A stretch of DNA of 30,685 bases from a virus: positions 1 through 30,685 of IMG/VR virus record IMGVR_UViG_3300033146_001114; one strand, given 5' to 3'. The notes beneath the pieces are model-generated. The model was given only the letters and a program-made list of their open reading frames with translations. It ran no database searches and was not told the origin of the DNA. Position 1 is the stretch's first letter. Each line of letters starts with the position of its first letter. Both the position numbers and the translations under genes were made by a program. Of this stretch, positions 1 through 6,734 are shown piece after piece.

Positions 1-72
1 GGACTGGATAAACATCACTCTTTGAAAATCATAGATACCATTCAAGAAAATAAACTAGGACTTATGAAATGA
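1..72 (+). CDS. C-terminal end of an unidentified gene (partial)
   Basis: The frame starting at base 1 is open for 23 codons and stops with TGA at 70-72. That stop overlaps the ATG of the next gene (69) in the ATGA arrangement used throughout this operon, which is why I take it as the tail of a real gene entering from the left. The visible tail is polar and ends in GLMK. It is too short to assign a function. Confidence 0.5.
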   Translation, partial: GLDKHHSLKIIDTIQENKLGLMK

Positions 73-260
73 ACATAAGAAATAAAGATTTTAAAATAGA
101 TGAGCCTGTTGATTTAACAGCAGATGAGTTAAAACTGCTTATTGAGGCAGTATATAGCTTTCATAGACCAGATATGATTAAGTTGCACACTAAACTATTA
201 AGCATAGGTATGCTGGAGTATGACGATTACAAAGGGGATAAAGATGAAATACGAGATTAG
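69..260 (+). CDS. Small hypothetical early protein (63 aa)
   Basis: An acidic 63-residue protein that I do not recognise. It is predicted to be helical (segment DLTADELKLLIEAVYSF around residues 15-31) and has a charged C-terminus rich in Asp and Lys. It has no membrane segment or cysteine motif. It overlaps the upstream fragment by 4 bases and the next small gene by 17 bases, so it is translated within the early operon. Confidence 0.55.
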   Translation: MNIRNKDFKIDEPVDLTADELKLLIEAVYSFHRPDMIKLHTKLLSIGMLEYDDYKGDKDEIRD

Positions 261-393
261 AATTTATAATAAAAGAAAAAGAGTGACAACTTTTAAATAT
301 AAAACATTTATTGGTATGATATTTAATTATGCTACAAGCATAGAAAAAAAATATGATAGAGTTATATTTTATATAGCAAAGGATAAGCAATGA
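244..393 (+). CDS. Small basic hypothetical protein (49 aa)
   Basis: ATG at 244 gives 49 codons ending in TGA at 391-393. The product begins MKYEIRIYNKRKR and is strongly basic with alternating hydrophobic residues, suggesting a small beta-rich fold. The reading frame fills what would otherwise be a gap between two genes. It starts inside the previous gene, with GGGGATAAAG upstream as a possible ribosome site, and its stop overlaps the next ATG (390) as ATGA. Function unknown. Confidence 0.5.
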   Translation: MKYEIRIYNKRKRVTTFKYKTFIGMIFNYATSIEKKYDRVIFYIAKDKQ

Positions 394-680
394 CTAGAGA
401 ACAAGCAAAAGAAAGAAATTTTAAAATATTTAGACTAAGAGGTATAATCTCTTTATTGCCTACACTTATTCCAGAGGATGTGTATAAAGAGATGTTTTAT
501 GATAAAGAAGACATAGAAACTATTTGTAAAAATATAAAAATAGCATTAAATAAAGTAAAAAAGATTGAATATATATGTGAAGATTGTGGCGGAACAGGAA
601 AAGTAAGTAGGAGTAAAAGTGTTCTCCTTTGCGACAAATGTGGACGCTATGGAGAACTCTATAGAGTAAAGAATAAATAA
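390..680 (+). CDS. Small zinc-ribbon protein (96 aa)
   Basis: A 96-residue protein whose C-terminal third carries two CxxC pairs: C63/C66 (in CEDCGGTGKV) and C81/C84 (in CDKCG). The spacing and the CGGTG context match a DnaJ-type or rubredoxin-like zinc ribbon, so one bound zinc is expected. The first 60 residues are basic and helical without a recognised domain. Such small phage zinc-ribbon proteins often bind nucleic acid or protein partners, but the role here is unknown. The gene overlaps both neighbours by 1-4 bases and belongs to the early operon. Confidence 0.6.
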   Translation: MTREQAKERNFKIFRLRGIISLLPTLIPEDVYKEMFYDKEDIETICKNIKIALNKVKKIEYICEDCGGTGKVSRSKSVLLCDKCGRYGELYRVKNK

Positions 681-1444
681 TGCAGTTAAGAAAATGGAAC
701 AATAGAGAGGTTATATTTGAACTAGAATGTAATTCAATTACTAAGCTATTAGAAGGTGCTATCAAAGAAAAAGTAAATTTAAGCAGTGTTAATTTAATTA
801 ATGCTGATTTAAGGAGTATTAATTTAAGCGGTATTAATTTAAGTAGTGCTATTTTAATTAATGTTAATTTGACTAATGCTAATTTAACTAATGCTATTTT
901 AGTCAATGCTGATTTAAGGGGTAGTGATTTAACTAATGCCAATTTAAGTAATAGTGATTTAAAAAATGTTGATTTAATTAATGCTAATTTAAGTAATAGC
1001 AATTTAACTAATACTGATTTAAGGAATAGTGATTTAAGAAATGCTATTTTAATCAATGCTGATTTAAGAAATAGCAATTTAATTAATGCTAATTTAAATG
1101 ATGCTATTTTAACTAATGCTAATTTAAGTGGTAGTGATTTAAGAAACATTGATTTAACTAATGCTAATTTAAGAAATGCTATTTTAAAGAATACTACTTT
1201 AATCAAAGCTGATTTAGGTAATGTTGTAGGAAATATGGGAGAAATAAAAACTATGCAGTTAGAGAAGTATCAAATAGTGTTTACCAAAGATGTCCTTCAA
1301 ATAGGGTGTAAGCAACATACTATCGAAGAATGGAGAAATTTCAGAGACTCACAAATCAAAGCTATGGATACAGATGCATTAATCTGGTGGAAACATTGGA
1401 AAGAATTTATTTTTAAAGCTATAGAATTAACAAAGGATAAGTAA
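680..1444 (+). CDS. Pentapeptide-repeat protein with phage-type C-terminal domain
   Basis: 254 residues. After a short N-terminal segment (RKWNNREVIFELE, typical of phage pentapeptide proteins) there are about 29-30 consecutive pentapeptide repeats of the A(D/N)LxN type, residues ~32-180. These should fold as a right-handed quadrilateral beta-helix of about seven coils. Residues ~186-254 are non-repetitive and contain IGCKQHTIEEW and ALIWWKHWKEF, a tail seen on many phage pentapeptide proteins. Known family members include DNA mimics that block gyrase, but most phage copies are uncharacterised, so the function is open. The DNA is a 15-base tandem array (about 775-1219) with little codon variation. 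Its start overlaps the upstream stop by one base. Confidence 0.85.
   Translation: MQLRKWNNREVIFELECNSITKLLEGAIKEKVNLSSVNLINADLRSINLSGINLSSAILINVNLTNANLTNAILVNADLRGSDLTNANLSNSDLKNVDLINANLSNSNLTNTDLRNSDLRNAILINADLRNSNLINANLNDAILTNANLSGSDLRNIDLTNANLRNAILKNTTLIKADLGNVVGNMGEIKTMQLEKYQIVFTKDVLQIGCKQHTIEEWRNFRDSQIKAMDTDALIWWKHWKEFIFKAIELTKDK
775..1219 (+). repeat. 15-bp tandem repeats encoding pentapeptides
   Basis: About thirty imperfect copies of a 15-base unit resembling AATGCTAATTTAAGT run in frame through the pentapeptide-repeat gene. Units near each other are nearly identical, so slippage or recombination between units could change coil number. The array is protein-coding, not a CRISPR: there are no unique spacers. 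Confidence 0.85.
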
Positions 1445-1854
1445 TGAAGATACAACTAATTGACGAAAAATGTATGCCCAAATATAAAAATATTTACTCT
1501 ATCTGTATGGACTGTAGAGCAAGAACAGATATAGAATGGGTATGGGAAAAAGGTTTAAAAGTAGCATATATACCTCTTGGATTTAAAGTTAAAGTGCCAA
1601 GAGGATATATATTAAAATTATATGCTAAAGAACTGTTTGATAATACTCATATTATATCGATATCTGATTCTACAAGTGTTTTTGGTGAAGCAGATAATGA
1701 GGAAATAACAATTAAGCTTATTCATCATAGCATATCTATTGATACACCTCCTAATATTAAAAAGCATGATATAGTATGTCAAATGACATTAATTAGAAAT
1801 CCTATTATTTTATTAGACACAGTAGATCATATACTAGAGTATTTTTATGAGTAA
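1444..1854 (+). CDS. dUTPase-like (trimeric fold) protein, degenerate motifs
   Basis: 136 residues that align along the trimeric dUTP pyrophosphatase fold. The opening QLIDEKCMPKY and CMDCRAR (D23) correspond to motif 1; IPLGFKVKVPRGYILKLYAKE covers the central strands and motif 2; SDSTSVFGEADNEEI (D75) corresponds to motif 3; KHDIVCQMTLI (107-116) corresponds to motif 4. The PRSG signature of motif 2 is replaced (YAKE), and the glycine-rich motif 5 that closes on the phosphates is missing. It may therefore hydrolyse a related dNTP (dCTP or dUTP), or be a non-catalytic binder. Family assignment is from motif order; activity is inference. The operon also holds a ThyA-family enzyme and a MazG-like pyrophosphatase, consistent with pyrimidine nucleotide metabolism. 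The gene shares 1 base with the upstream gene and 8 with the helicase. Confidence 0.65.
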   Translation: MKIQLIDEKCMPKYKNIYSICMDCRARTDIEWVWEKGLKVAYIPLGFKVKVPRGYILKLYAKELFDNTHIISISDSTSVFGEADNEEITIKLIHHSISIDTPPNIKKHDIVCQMTLIRNPIILLDTVDHILEYFYE

Positions 1855-3102
1855 TCTAAATAACTATAAATTATATAAACACCAAGAAGAAGTGGTAGAG
1901 GAGGGAATGCGCATTTTAAGCAAGTACAACATGTTATACTTAGCTTTAGAAATGCGTTACTGACTGGCAAAACTCCTATCTCTCTAACTGTATTAAGTAG
2001 ACAAAATAAGTTTCAATCAATCTTATTTATTACAACTAAATCTGCTTTAAAAGGTATTAAATCTACTTTATTAGATTTTAACATCGATCTACCTAATTTA
2101 GAATTAGTTAATTATGAAAGCTTACATAAATTAAAAAATAGGATTTTTGATACTATAATCCTAGATGAAGCCAATGTTAAAATTAGTTCTTTTCCTAAAC
2201 CTTCTAAAACTTATATAGAAGTAAGGAAAAGAATTAAACCTAAAACACAAATTATCTGGTTATCAGGTACACCTCAAATAGAGTCTTCTGCTAAGATGTT
2301 TCATCAACTAAGCTTAAGCCCAAAACACAGCTTTTATTATTACAAAGATTTTTATGAATGGTATAATGGAACAGAGCATTATAAAAATAGAAAAAAATAT
2401 AGACCTGGTTATGGTATTCAAGGGATATTTAAGTATCATGGAGGATCAAGACCTGCTATAGATTACTCTTGTGTTATAAATTTTAATCATAAATTTGATC
2501 CTATTCTCATTAAACGAGTTAATAAAGATCATAATATGCTTCCTATTGTAATTTTAAGGTATGTAGAAACACCAGAGTTTATAAAAGAGTATATTTACTC
2601 TATTAAAACAAAAAACATCGTAGAGAGTAAATATGGTACCTTTATAGCTGACGGTGGTGCAAGTAAGTTATCTAAGTGCCATCAATTAAGTGGTGGCACT
2701 TGTATAGATGTTAACGACTTAAGAGTAGAGCTAAGCTGTTTCAAAGCACAATCAGTGTATAATAAACATAAAGATACAAAAACTGCTATCTTTTATAAAT
2801 ATAAAGCTGAGCTAGAACTGTTAAAAAAATACTTCAATGAATCTGATCTGTATCAGATAGATTCAATGGTAACTGGAACAGATATGTCTCATTATGAAGA
2901 TATGGCTATATATAGTCTTACTTTTTCTGGATCTAATTACACTCAATGTATAAGTAGATTATCTAATACAAACAGAAAAAAAAGACCTAATATATATATC
3001 TATATAGCTACAGATATAGACCAAGCTATATACAACACAGTTTCCATGAAAAAAGATATGAATACAAAATTTTTACTAAAGGAGAAAAATGGAAGAAAGT
3101 AA
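1847..3102 (+). pseudogene. SF2 DEAD-like DNA helicase, frame broken in Walker A
   Basis: Encodes a superfamily 2 helicase of about 418 residues if the frame is restored. The N-terminal piece (from ATG 1847) has a Q-motif-like YKLYKHQEEVV and runs to LYLALEMR, then hits TGA at 1961-1963. The rest continues in the -1 frame: TGKT (Walker A, from 1963), ITTKSAL (motif Ia), ILDEAN (motif II, DEAN box), LSGTP (motif III), and QCISRLSNTNRKK (motif VI with the arginine fingers) near the C-terminus. The break is a 5-base insertion (duplicated ACTG plus T) between Arg and Thr of the Walker A motif. Everything after it stays open for 1.1 kb, so the lesion is recent or a sequence error. The likely role is unwinding or annealing during phage DNA replication or recombination. 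The gene overlaps the VRR-NUC nuclease by 14 bases. An internal ATG at 2296 could give only the C-terminal half. Confidence 0.8.
1955..1968 (+). other. Frameshift site in helicase gene
   Basis: The bases read CGT TAC TGA CTG GC. Removing five bases gives CGT ACT GGC, restoring the expected EMRTGKT Walker A. An ACTG-ACTG tandem duplication is visible at 1959-1966, suggesting slippage or an assembly error. I see no slippery heptamer that would support programmed -1 frameshifting. Confidence 0.75.
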
Positions 3103-3352
3103 AGTAGTTCAATCAATCCGTAAATATCTTAAATCTAAAAAATATATTACTATTAATTTTCAAGTTGTTACACCATCAGGTTGTCCTGATTTGGTAGCTA
3201 TTGATACAAATGGTAATCATATATATTTTGAGATTAAAGATAAAGGAGGAAGAGTTAGTCCTATACAAAAGTATAGGATAGAACAACTAAGAAAACAACA
3301 GTGTGAAGTATATGTTGTTTATTCATTAACTGAACTAAAGGAGATTATATGA
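3089..3352 (+). CDS. VRR-NUC domain nuclease
   Basis: 87 residues forming a complete VRR-NUC fold, a compact PD-(D/E)XK nuclease. Visible motifs are SGCPDLVAI (the PD aspartate, around residues 31-39), YFEIKDKGG (the E-x-K pair, ~48-56) and SPIQKYRIEQLRKQ (the conserved Q helix). Free-standing phage VRR-NUC proteins are thought to act as structure-selective nucleases, resolving branched DNA or processing replication intermediates. It overlaps the end of the helicase gene and begins after an AAAGGAG ribosome site, so helicase and nuclease are probably made together. Its stop overlaps the next start (ATGA, 3349). Confidence 0.85.
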   Translation: MEESKVVQSIRKYLKSKKYITINFQVVTPSGCPDLVAIDTNGNHIYFEIKDKGGRVSPIQKYRIEQLRKQQCEVYVVYSLTELKEII

Positions 3353-4116
3353 ATATAAACGAACTATATCGCAACCTTGGATTAGAAATCTTACACAAGG
3401 GTGTCGATAAAGAAAGTAGAAACGGTAAAACCAGATCATTATTTGGAACAACCATCAAATATGACATGGGTAAACATGGTTTTCCATTATTATCTATGCG
3501 TAAAATTAATTACAGAGCAGCTATAGGCGAATTTAAAAGCTTCCTTGAAGATTGCAAAAGCGAAAAAGAATTTACAAACAATGAGTGTCCTTACTGGAAA
3601 CTATGGGCAGAAAAAAATGGTAGTCTTAAGCTCGATTATTCACCTAGAAAGCAACTGGATTATGTTATTAACTTATTAAAAACAGATCCAAATTCAAGAA
3701 GAATTATAATTGATTTATGGAATCCAGAAAATAGAGGTAAACTCAGTTTAGATCCTTGTCACACACAATATCAATTCAACGTAATAGGAAAAAAGCTAAA
3801 CACGATCTGGACACAAAGATCTGTTGACTATGCTATTGGAGCTCCTTATGATTTCCTACTAGCAGGTTGTTATGTATTGCTATTATGCAAAGAAGCAAAC
3901 TTAGAACCAGGTGTTATAACGTTTAATTTTGGTGATACTCATTTATATAAAGAACATATAGAAAGATTCAAAACTTTAATGAAAAGAGATACACGTTCAT
4001 TATGTATTGAAGCTGTGTGTTTAGATAAAAAAGCTGATTTTAAAATAAGTAGTATTTCATTTGATGAAGATTGCTATCTTTATCAGGAATCAATAAATTT
4101 TTTACTAAAGGAGTAA
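3349..4116 (+). CDS. ThyA-family enzyme, predicted dCMP methylase/hydroxymethylase
   Basis: A 255-residue thymidylate-synthase-family protein, near normal length. Conserved features: RNGKTRSLFG (folate/phosphate loop), catalytic-base Glu E61 (IGEF), W83 in YWKLWAEKNG, SRR (117-119), nucleophile C137 in DPCHTQYQF, QRSVD (156-160, phosphate site) and GDTHLYKEH (195-203). The key oddity is D168 in GAPYDF, at the position of E. coli Asn177 (GLPFNI). In known enzymes Asn there selects dUMP, while Asp is found in T4 dCMP hydroxymethylase and in engineered dCMP-using mutants. The C-terminus (ends FLLKE) also lacks the PHPxIKxxxAV tail that closes over the thymidylate synthase active site. I therefore infer methylene transfer to dCMP, giving 5-hydroxymethyl- or 5-methyl-dCMP. 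Ordinary dUMP methylation cannot be excluded without an assay. It starts after AAAGGAGATTAT. Confidence 0.85.
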   Translation: MNINELYRNLGLEILHKGVDKESRNGKTRSLFGTTIKYDMGKHGFPLLSMRKINYRAAIGEFKSFLEDCKSEKEFTNNECPYWKLWAEKNGSLKLDYSPRKQLDYVINLLKTDPNSRRIIIDLWNPENRGKLSLDPCHTQYQFNVIGKKLNTIWTQRSVDYAIGAPYDFLLAGCYVLLLCKEANLEPGVITFNFGDTHLYKEHIERFKTLMKRDTRSLCIEAVCLDKKADFKISSISFDEDCYLYQESINFLLKE

Positions 4117-4118
4117 AT

Positions 4119-4325
4119 ATGTTAGTAGTTGTTTTAAACTGTAATAACAGCTCTGTTTCAATAGAAGATATTGAAAAACCAGAAGACCTTTGGGATATGC
4201 ATTATAAAGAATCTGAATGTTCTTGGATGGAAATAGATAGTGATATAAAAGTAATGGAGGCTTTTATAGACTTTACAAATAAACGTAGGAATAAAAATGA
4301 TAGTATCAGCCATACTTCTTACTAA
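4119..4325 (+). CDS. Small acidic hypothetical protein (68 aa)
   Basis: I place the start at ATG 4119 because AAGGAG lies seven bases upstream. An in-frame start at 4071 would sit deep inside the previous gene without a ribosome site. The product is 68 residues, acidic, with a hydrophobic beta-strand-like opening (MLVVVLNC) and a central DLWDMHYKES segment. No family is recognised. It overlaps the next gene by 29 bases. Confidence 0.6.
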   Translation: MLVVVLNCNNSSVSIEDIEKPEDLWDMHYKESECSWMEIDSDIKVMEAFIDFTNKRRNKNDSISHTSY

Positions 4326-4647
4326 AGATAATGTGTATGTATCAAAAGGTGGTAGCTTACCTAAGAGACCAAGTTTTGATAAAGAGCTACTTAGGTGCCT
4401 AGTAAAAGGACAAATCATATCTAAAGAAGCAGCTAAAATGCTTCCTAAATCAATCAGTAAAACTGCTTGTAACATAACTGATCTTATTGAACCAGAAGTT
4501 GGGATAACTATAGAAGAAATAGATGGTTTAACCGATCTATTAATTATAGTAAGAAGTCCTCATTGTGTAGAAGGTAAAAAATTTAGGTTAAATAAATTTA
4601 GACCTATAGTAAAAACAAAGGAGTTAGAAATATGGACAAGAGTATAG
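4297..4647 (+). CDS. Hypothetical protein, faintly dihydrofolate reductase-like
   Basis: 116 residues. The opening MIVSAILLT, then GGSLPKRPSFDKELL, KGQIISKEAAKMLPKSI and a closing LEIWTRV follow the order of elements in dihydrofolate reductase (first strand, LPW loop, helix B, second strand and helix C, final strand). However, the protein is about 40 residues short and lacks the LPW tryptophan and the GG cofactor loop. The position two genes after a ThyA-family enzyme is where a folate enzyme would make sense. I treat the DHFR idea as weak, and a plain hypothetical call is safer. Start: ATG 4297 with ACGTAGGAATAAAA upstream. Confidence 0.45.
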   Translation: MIVSAILLTKDNVYVSKGGSLPKRPSFDKELLRCLVKGQIISKEAAKMLPKSISKTACNITDLIEPEVGITIEEIDGLTDLLIIVRSPHCVEGKKFRLNKFRPIVKTKELEIWTRV

Positions 4648-4952
4648 ATGAACTTGTTGTGCTGATTGATAAATGGCACAAGGATAGAAAAATTACTATT
4701 AACGGTAATGTGCAAACACAAACTATAAAATTAATTGAAGAGTTCGGTGAACTAGGAGAAGCTATAGTAAAAAAAGACCATGCAGGTGTTAAAGACAGTC
4801 TTGGTGATATGTTCGTAGTTATGGTGGCAATAGCTAAGCTATCTAACACAAACATGAATGAATGTATAGATATAGCTTATAATGAAATTAAAGACCGTAC
4901 AGGCTATTTAAATAGCTTAGGTAATTTTATAAAGGACGACAATGAAAGTTAA
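4632..4952 (+). CDS. MazG-like all-alpha nucleoside triphosphate pyrophosphohydrolase
   Basis: 106 residues, the usual size for a single-domain MazG/dCTPase-like protein. The metal-binding signature EExxE is at residues 36-40 (EEFGE, followed by E43), and the second acidic pair is at D55 and D59 (DSLGD) on the next helix. NEIKDRTGYLN and a terminal Lys/Asp tail match phage MazG proteins. It should cleave (d)NTPs to NMP plus pyrophosphate using magnesium. In this operon the likely role is emptying a dNTP pool, for example dCTP or dUTP, to feed the nearby ThyA-family enzyme. Substrate is not readable from sequence. The start follows AAGGAGTTAGAAAT and overlaps the previous gene by 16 bases. Confidence 0.85.
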   Translation: MDKSIDELVVLIDKWHKDRKITINGNVQTQTIKLIEEFGELGEAIVKKDHAGVKDSLGDMFVVMVAIAKLSNTNMNECIDIAYNEIKDRTGYLNSLGNFIKDDNES

Positions 4953-5037
4953 AATAAGAACTTGGAAAGAAATGAAAAAAAAGTATTTTGATTACACAAT
5001 CACTTCAAATATGATTAAGGAGTATATAAATGACTAG
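4942..5037 (+). CDS. Very small basic ORF (31 aa)
   Basis: ATG 4942 to TAG 5035-5037 gives 31 residues beginning MKVKIRTWKEMKKK. It fills the only gap between the MazG-like gene and the DUF3310 gene, has AAAGGACG upstream, and overlaps both neighbours by about 10 and 8 bases. That spacing is the sole reason to call it. It could instead be a leader that couples translation. Confidence 0.4.
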   Translation: MKVKIRTWKEMKKKYFDYTITSNMIKEYIND

Positions 5038-5428
5038 AAAAGAAAGAATAGAAACAATAAACTATTTGCTAGATAACGATCTTTTAAGCGTACAAGTAGC
5101 TATAGAAGCAACAAAGGAGTTGAAAGAACTGAAAGAATCAGAACTTAAGGAAAGTAAAGAAGAAGTTAAGACTGAAGTTAAGGAAGATGAAATAAGTCCT
5201 TCGCATTATCCAAAGATAAATGGAGTAGAAATGTTTGACATCTTTAAAAATATAGCAGAAAGTTATAGCCACTATGAAGGATATCTGCATTTAACTGCTT
5301 TAAAGTATCTTGTTAGATTTCACAAAAAAGATGATAAGTTAATAAATCTAAAAAAGTGTAGAAAATTTTTAGATAAATTAATAGGAGAACTGGATGGATC
5401 CAATACACTTAATAAAAAGACTCTATGA
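5030..5428 (+). CDS. DUF3310 protein, T7 gp1.7 (nucleotide kinase)-like domain
   Basis: 132 residues. After a helical N-terminus and a Lys/Glu-rich linker (~28-54) comes a DUF3310 domain: PSHY at 57-60, MFDIFKNIAESYSHYEGYLHLTALKYLVRF, then LINLKKCRKFLDKLI. This matches the C-terminal half of T7 gp1.7 in motif order (PSHY, GY, LKY-R, DL-KA). T7 gp1.7 phosphorylates dGMP and dTMP without a P-loop. If the activity is shared, this protein could supply the dNMP to dNDP step for nucleotides made by the upstream genes; that is inference. AAGGAG lies upstream of ATG 5030. Confidence 0.7.
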   Translation: MTRKERIETINYLLDNDLLSVQVAIEATKELKELKESELKESKEEVKTEVKEDEISPSHYPKINGVEMFDIFKNIAESYSHYEGYLHLTALKYLVRFHKKDDKLINLKKCRKFLDKLIGELDGSNTLNKKTL

Positions 5429-6053
5429 ATATGATACGCATAAAGATTCTAAAAAAGAAAATGCAATAAGTGTATCAACACTTATTGGCAGTATGTATAA
5501 AGCTAAATTGTATTTATATAAAACAAAAAAAGATGAATCTTTAGTCGACTTTAAATTTAAACGATCATCAACTTTTGGTACAGCTTTGCATGAAAGAGCT
5601 GAAAAATGCTTTGAAGACGATCCAACTATAAATCAAGAGCTTTATAGAGAAAGACAAGTAACAGTTGATGGTATAACATATACTATATCTGGTTGTTGTG
5701 ATTTATTAGAAAAGCAGAAAGATGGTCTTTGGGATCTTATAGACTGGAAAACCTTTTATGGTAAAGAAAGAAAACCAGAAGCATTAAAAAAAGATGCTAT
5801 GCAAATGAGTCTTTATCGATGGTTACTTGAAGAAGAGTATGATATAAATGATCGTGCTTGGGTATTAGGTATTAGCCAAAGCAATAACGAACAAGCAGTT
5901 TACCCTGTTGAATTAATGTCTCTCTCTCGAGTTGATAGATATGTAAGGGATAAAATTTCTGCTATCATTGATAACGAAAGAATAGACTGTCAGGATGGTA
6001 TCAAGTACAACGCTTGTAACTACTGTCCCTATATCTGTTCACACAGAAAGTAA
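5394..6053 (+). CDS. RecB/Cas4-like PD-(D/E)XK exonuclease
   Basis: 219 residues with the order of catalytic elements of the RecB/Cas4 nuclease family: H66 in GTALHERAEK, D103 in GCCDLL, D117-W-K119 in LIDWKTF, and the QxxxY motif Q137-Y141 (QMSLYRW). The C-terminus has three cysteines (C208, C211, C215) arranged like the C-terminal half of the iron-sulfur cluster of Cas4/AddB nucleases. There is no matching N-terminal cysteine, so the fourth ligand is unclear. Next to a Sak4-like ATPase and an ssDNA-binding protein, it is likely the end-resecting exonuclease of a phage recombination module. The start ATG 5394 follows TAGGAGAACTGG and overlaps the previous gene by 35 bases. Confidence 0.8.
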   Translation: MDPIHLIKRLYEYDTHKDSKKENAISVSTLIGSMYKAKLYLYKTKKDESLVDFKFKRSSTFGTALHERAEKCFEDDPTINQELYRERQVTVDGITYTISGCCDLLEKQKDGLWDLIDWKTFYGKERKPEALKKDAMQMSLYRWLLEEEYDINDRAWVLGISQSNNEQAVYPVELMSLSRVDRYVRDKISAIIDNERIDCQDGIKYNACNYCPYICSHRK

Positions 6054-6062
6054 AGGAAAAAA

Positions 6063-6734
6063 ATGAAAGAAGACAAAGTAACAGTTCCTGTTTTAATAAC
6101 AGCAGAATCAGGTTTAGGAAAAAGTAGTGCAGCAAGAACGTTGCCACCTGACAAAACAGTAATTATAAACTGTGAGAGAAAACCTATGCCTTTTAAAGAG
6201 TTTAAAAAGTTTAAGAATATAAACGTAAAAACTTACAAGGAATATAACAAAGTAATTACTGCTTTAAAAAGTAAAGAAGGTGAAAAATATGATTATGTAG
6301 TAATAGATAGTCTAACTTCACTACTTGAAATTTGCAACAAATATTGTAACACAGTTTTTTCTGGCTACACTGTATGGAGCGAATATAACGATTTGGTTTA
6401 CAATATTTTATTAGATATAAAAGAATTGAAACAACAAGTATTTGTTACTGGTATTCCAGAGTATATTGAAACAACCCCAGGAGAGCTAAGAGCAGTTATC
6501 AAAACAAAAGGAAAAGAATTTAAAGGTGCTATTCCGAAAGAATTTGCAATCGTATTACATGGACACATACTAGACGATGAAGAGGGTAACATTACTGATT
6601 ATCAGTTTGATACTAAACCTAGTAGATATACTTCAGCAAAGACACCAGATGGCATGTTTAAAGACAGATATATTCCTAATGATATGTTTCTTGTAGCGAA
6701 AGCCATTGAAGCATATTATAATGACAAAACGTAG
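6063..6734 (+). CDS. Sak4-like RecA-fold ATPase (AAA_24)
   Basis: 223 residues. Walker A is AESGLGKS (residues 14-21), and Walker B is YDYVVIDSLTSL with D82. The rest (VFVTGIPEYIET, IPKEFAIVLHGHI, YTSAKTPDGMF) is typical of phage Sak4/AAA_24 recombination ATPases, a single RecA-like core without extra domains. Family members bind ssDNA and promote single-strand annealing with a partner SSB, and the SSB-like gene lies two genes downstream. The gene starts ten bases after the nuclease with an AAAGGAAAAAA ribosome site. Confidence 0.8.
   Translation: MKEDKVTVPVLITAESGLGKSSAARTLPPDKTVIINCERKPMPFKEFKKFKNINVKTYKEYNKVITALKSKEGEKYDYVVIDSLTSLLEICNKYCNTVFSGYTVWSEYNDLVYNILLDIKELKQQVFVTGIPEYIETTPGELRAVIKTKGKEFKGAIPKEFAIVLHGHILDDEEGNITDYQFDTKPSRYTSAKTPDGMFKDRYIPNDMFLVAKAIEAYYNDKT

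Noticed and set aside
520-1206. A 228-aa minus-strand reading frame rich in LALVK/LKSALIK repeats
   Set aside because: It is the antisense shadow of the 15-bp pentapeptide array. Repeats of a multiple of three keep other frames open. It has no ribosome site and would oppose the operon.
775-1219. Tandem repeats resembling a CRISPR array
   Set aside because: The units are contiguous 15-mers with no unique spacers and they encode a continuous pentapeptide-repeat protein.
2674-2701. An 8-bp inverted repeat (AAGTGCCA ... TGGCACTT) inside the helicase gene
   Set aside because: It is intragenic with a 12-base loop and no T-tract, and repeats of this size are expected by chance in a window this long.
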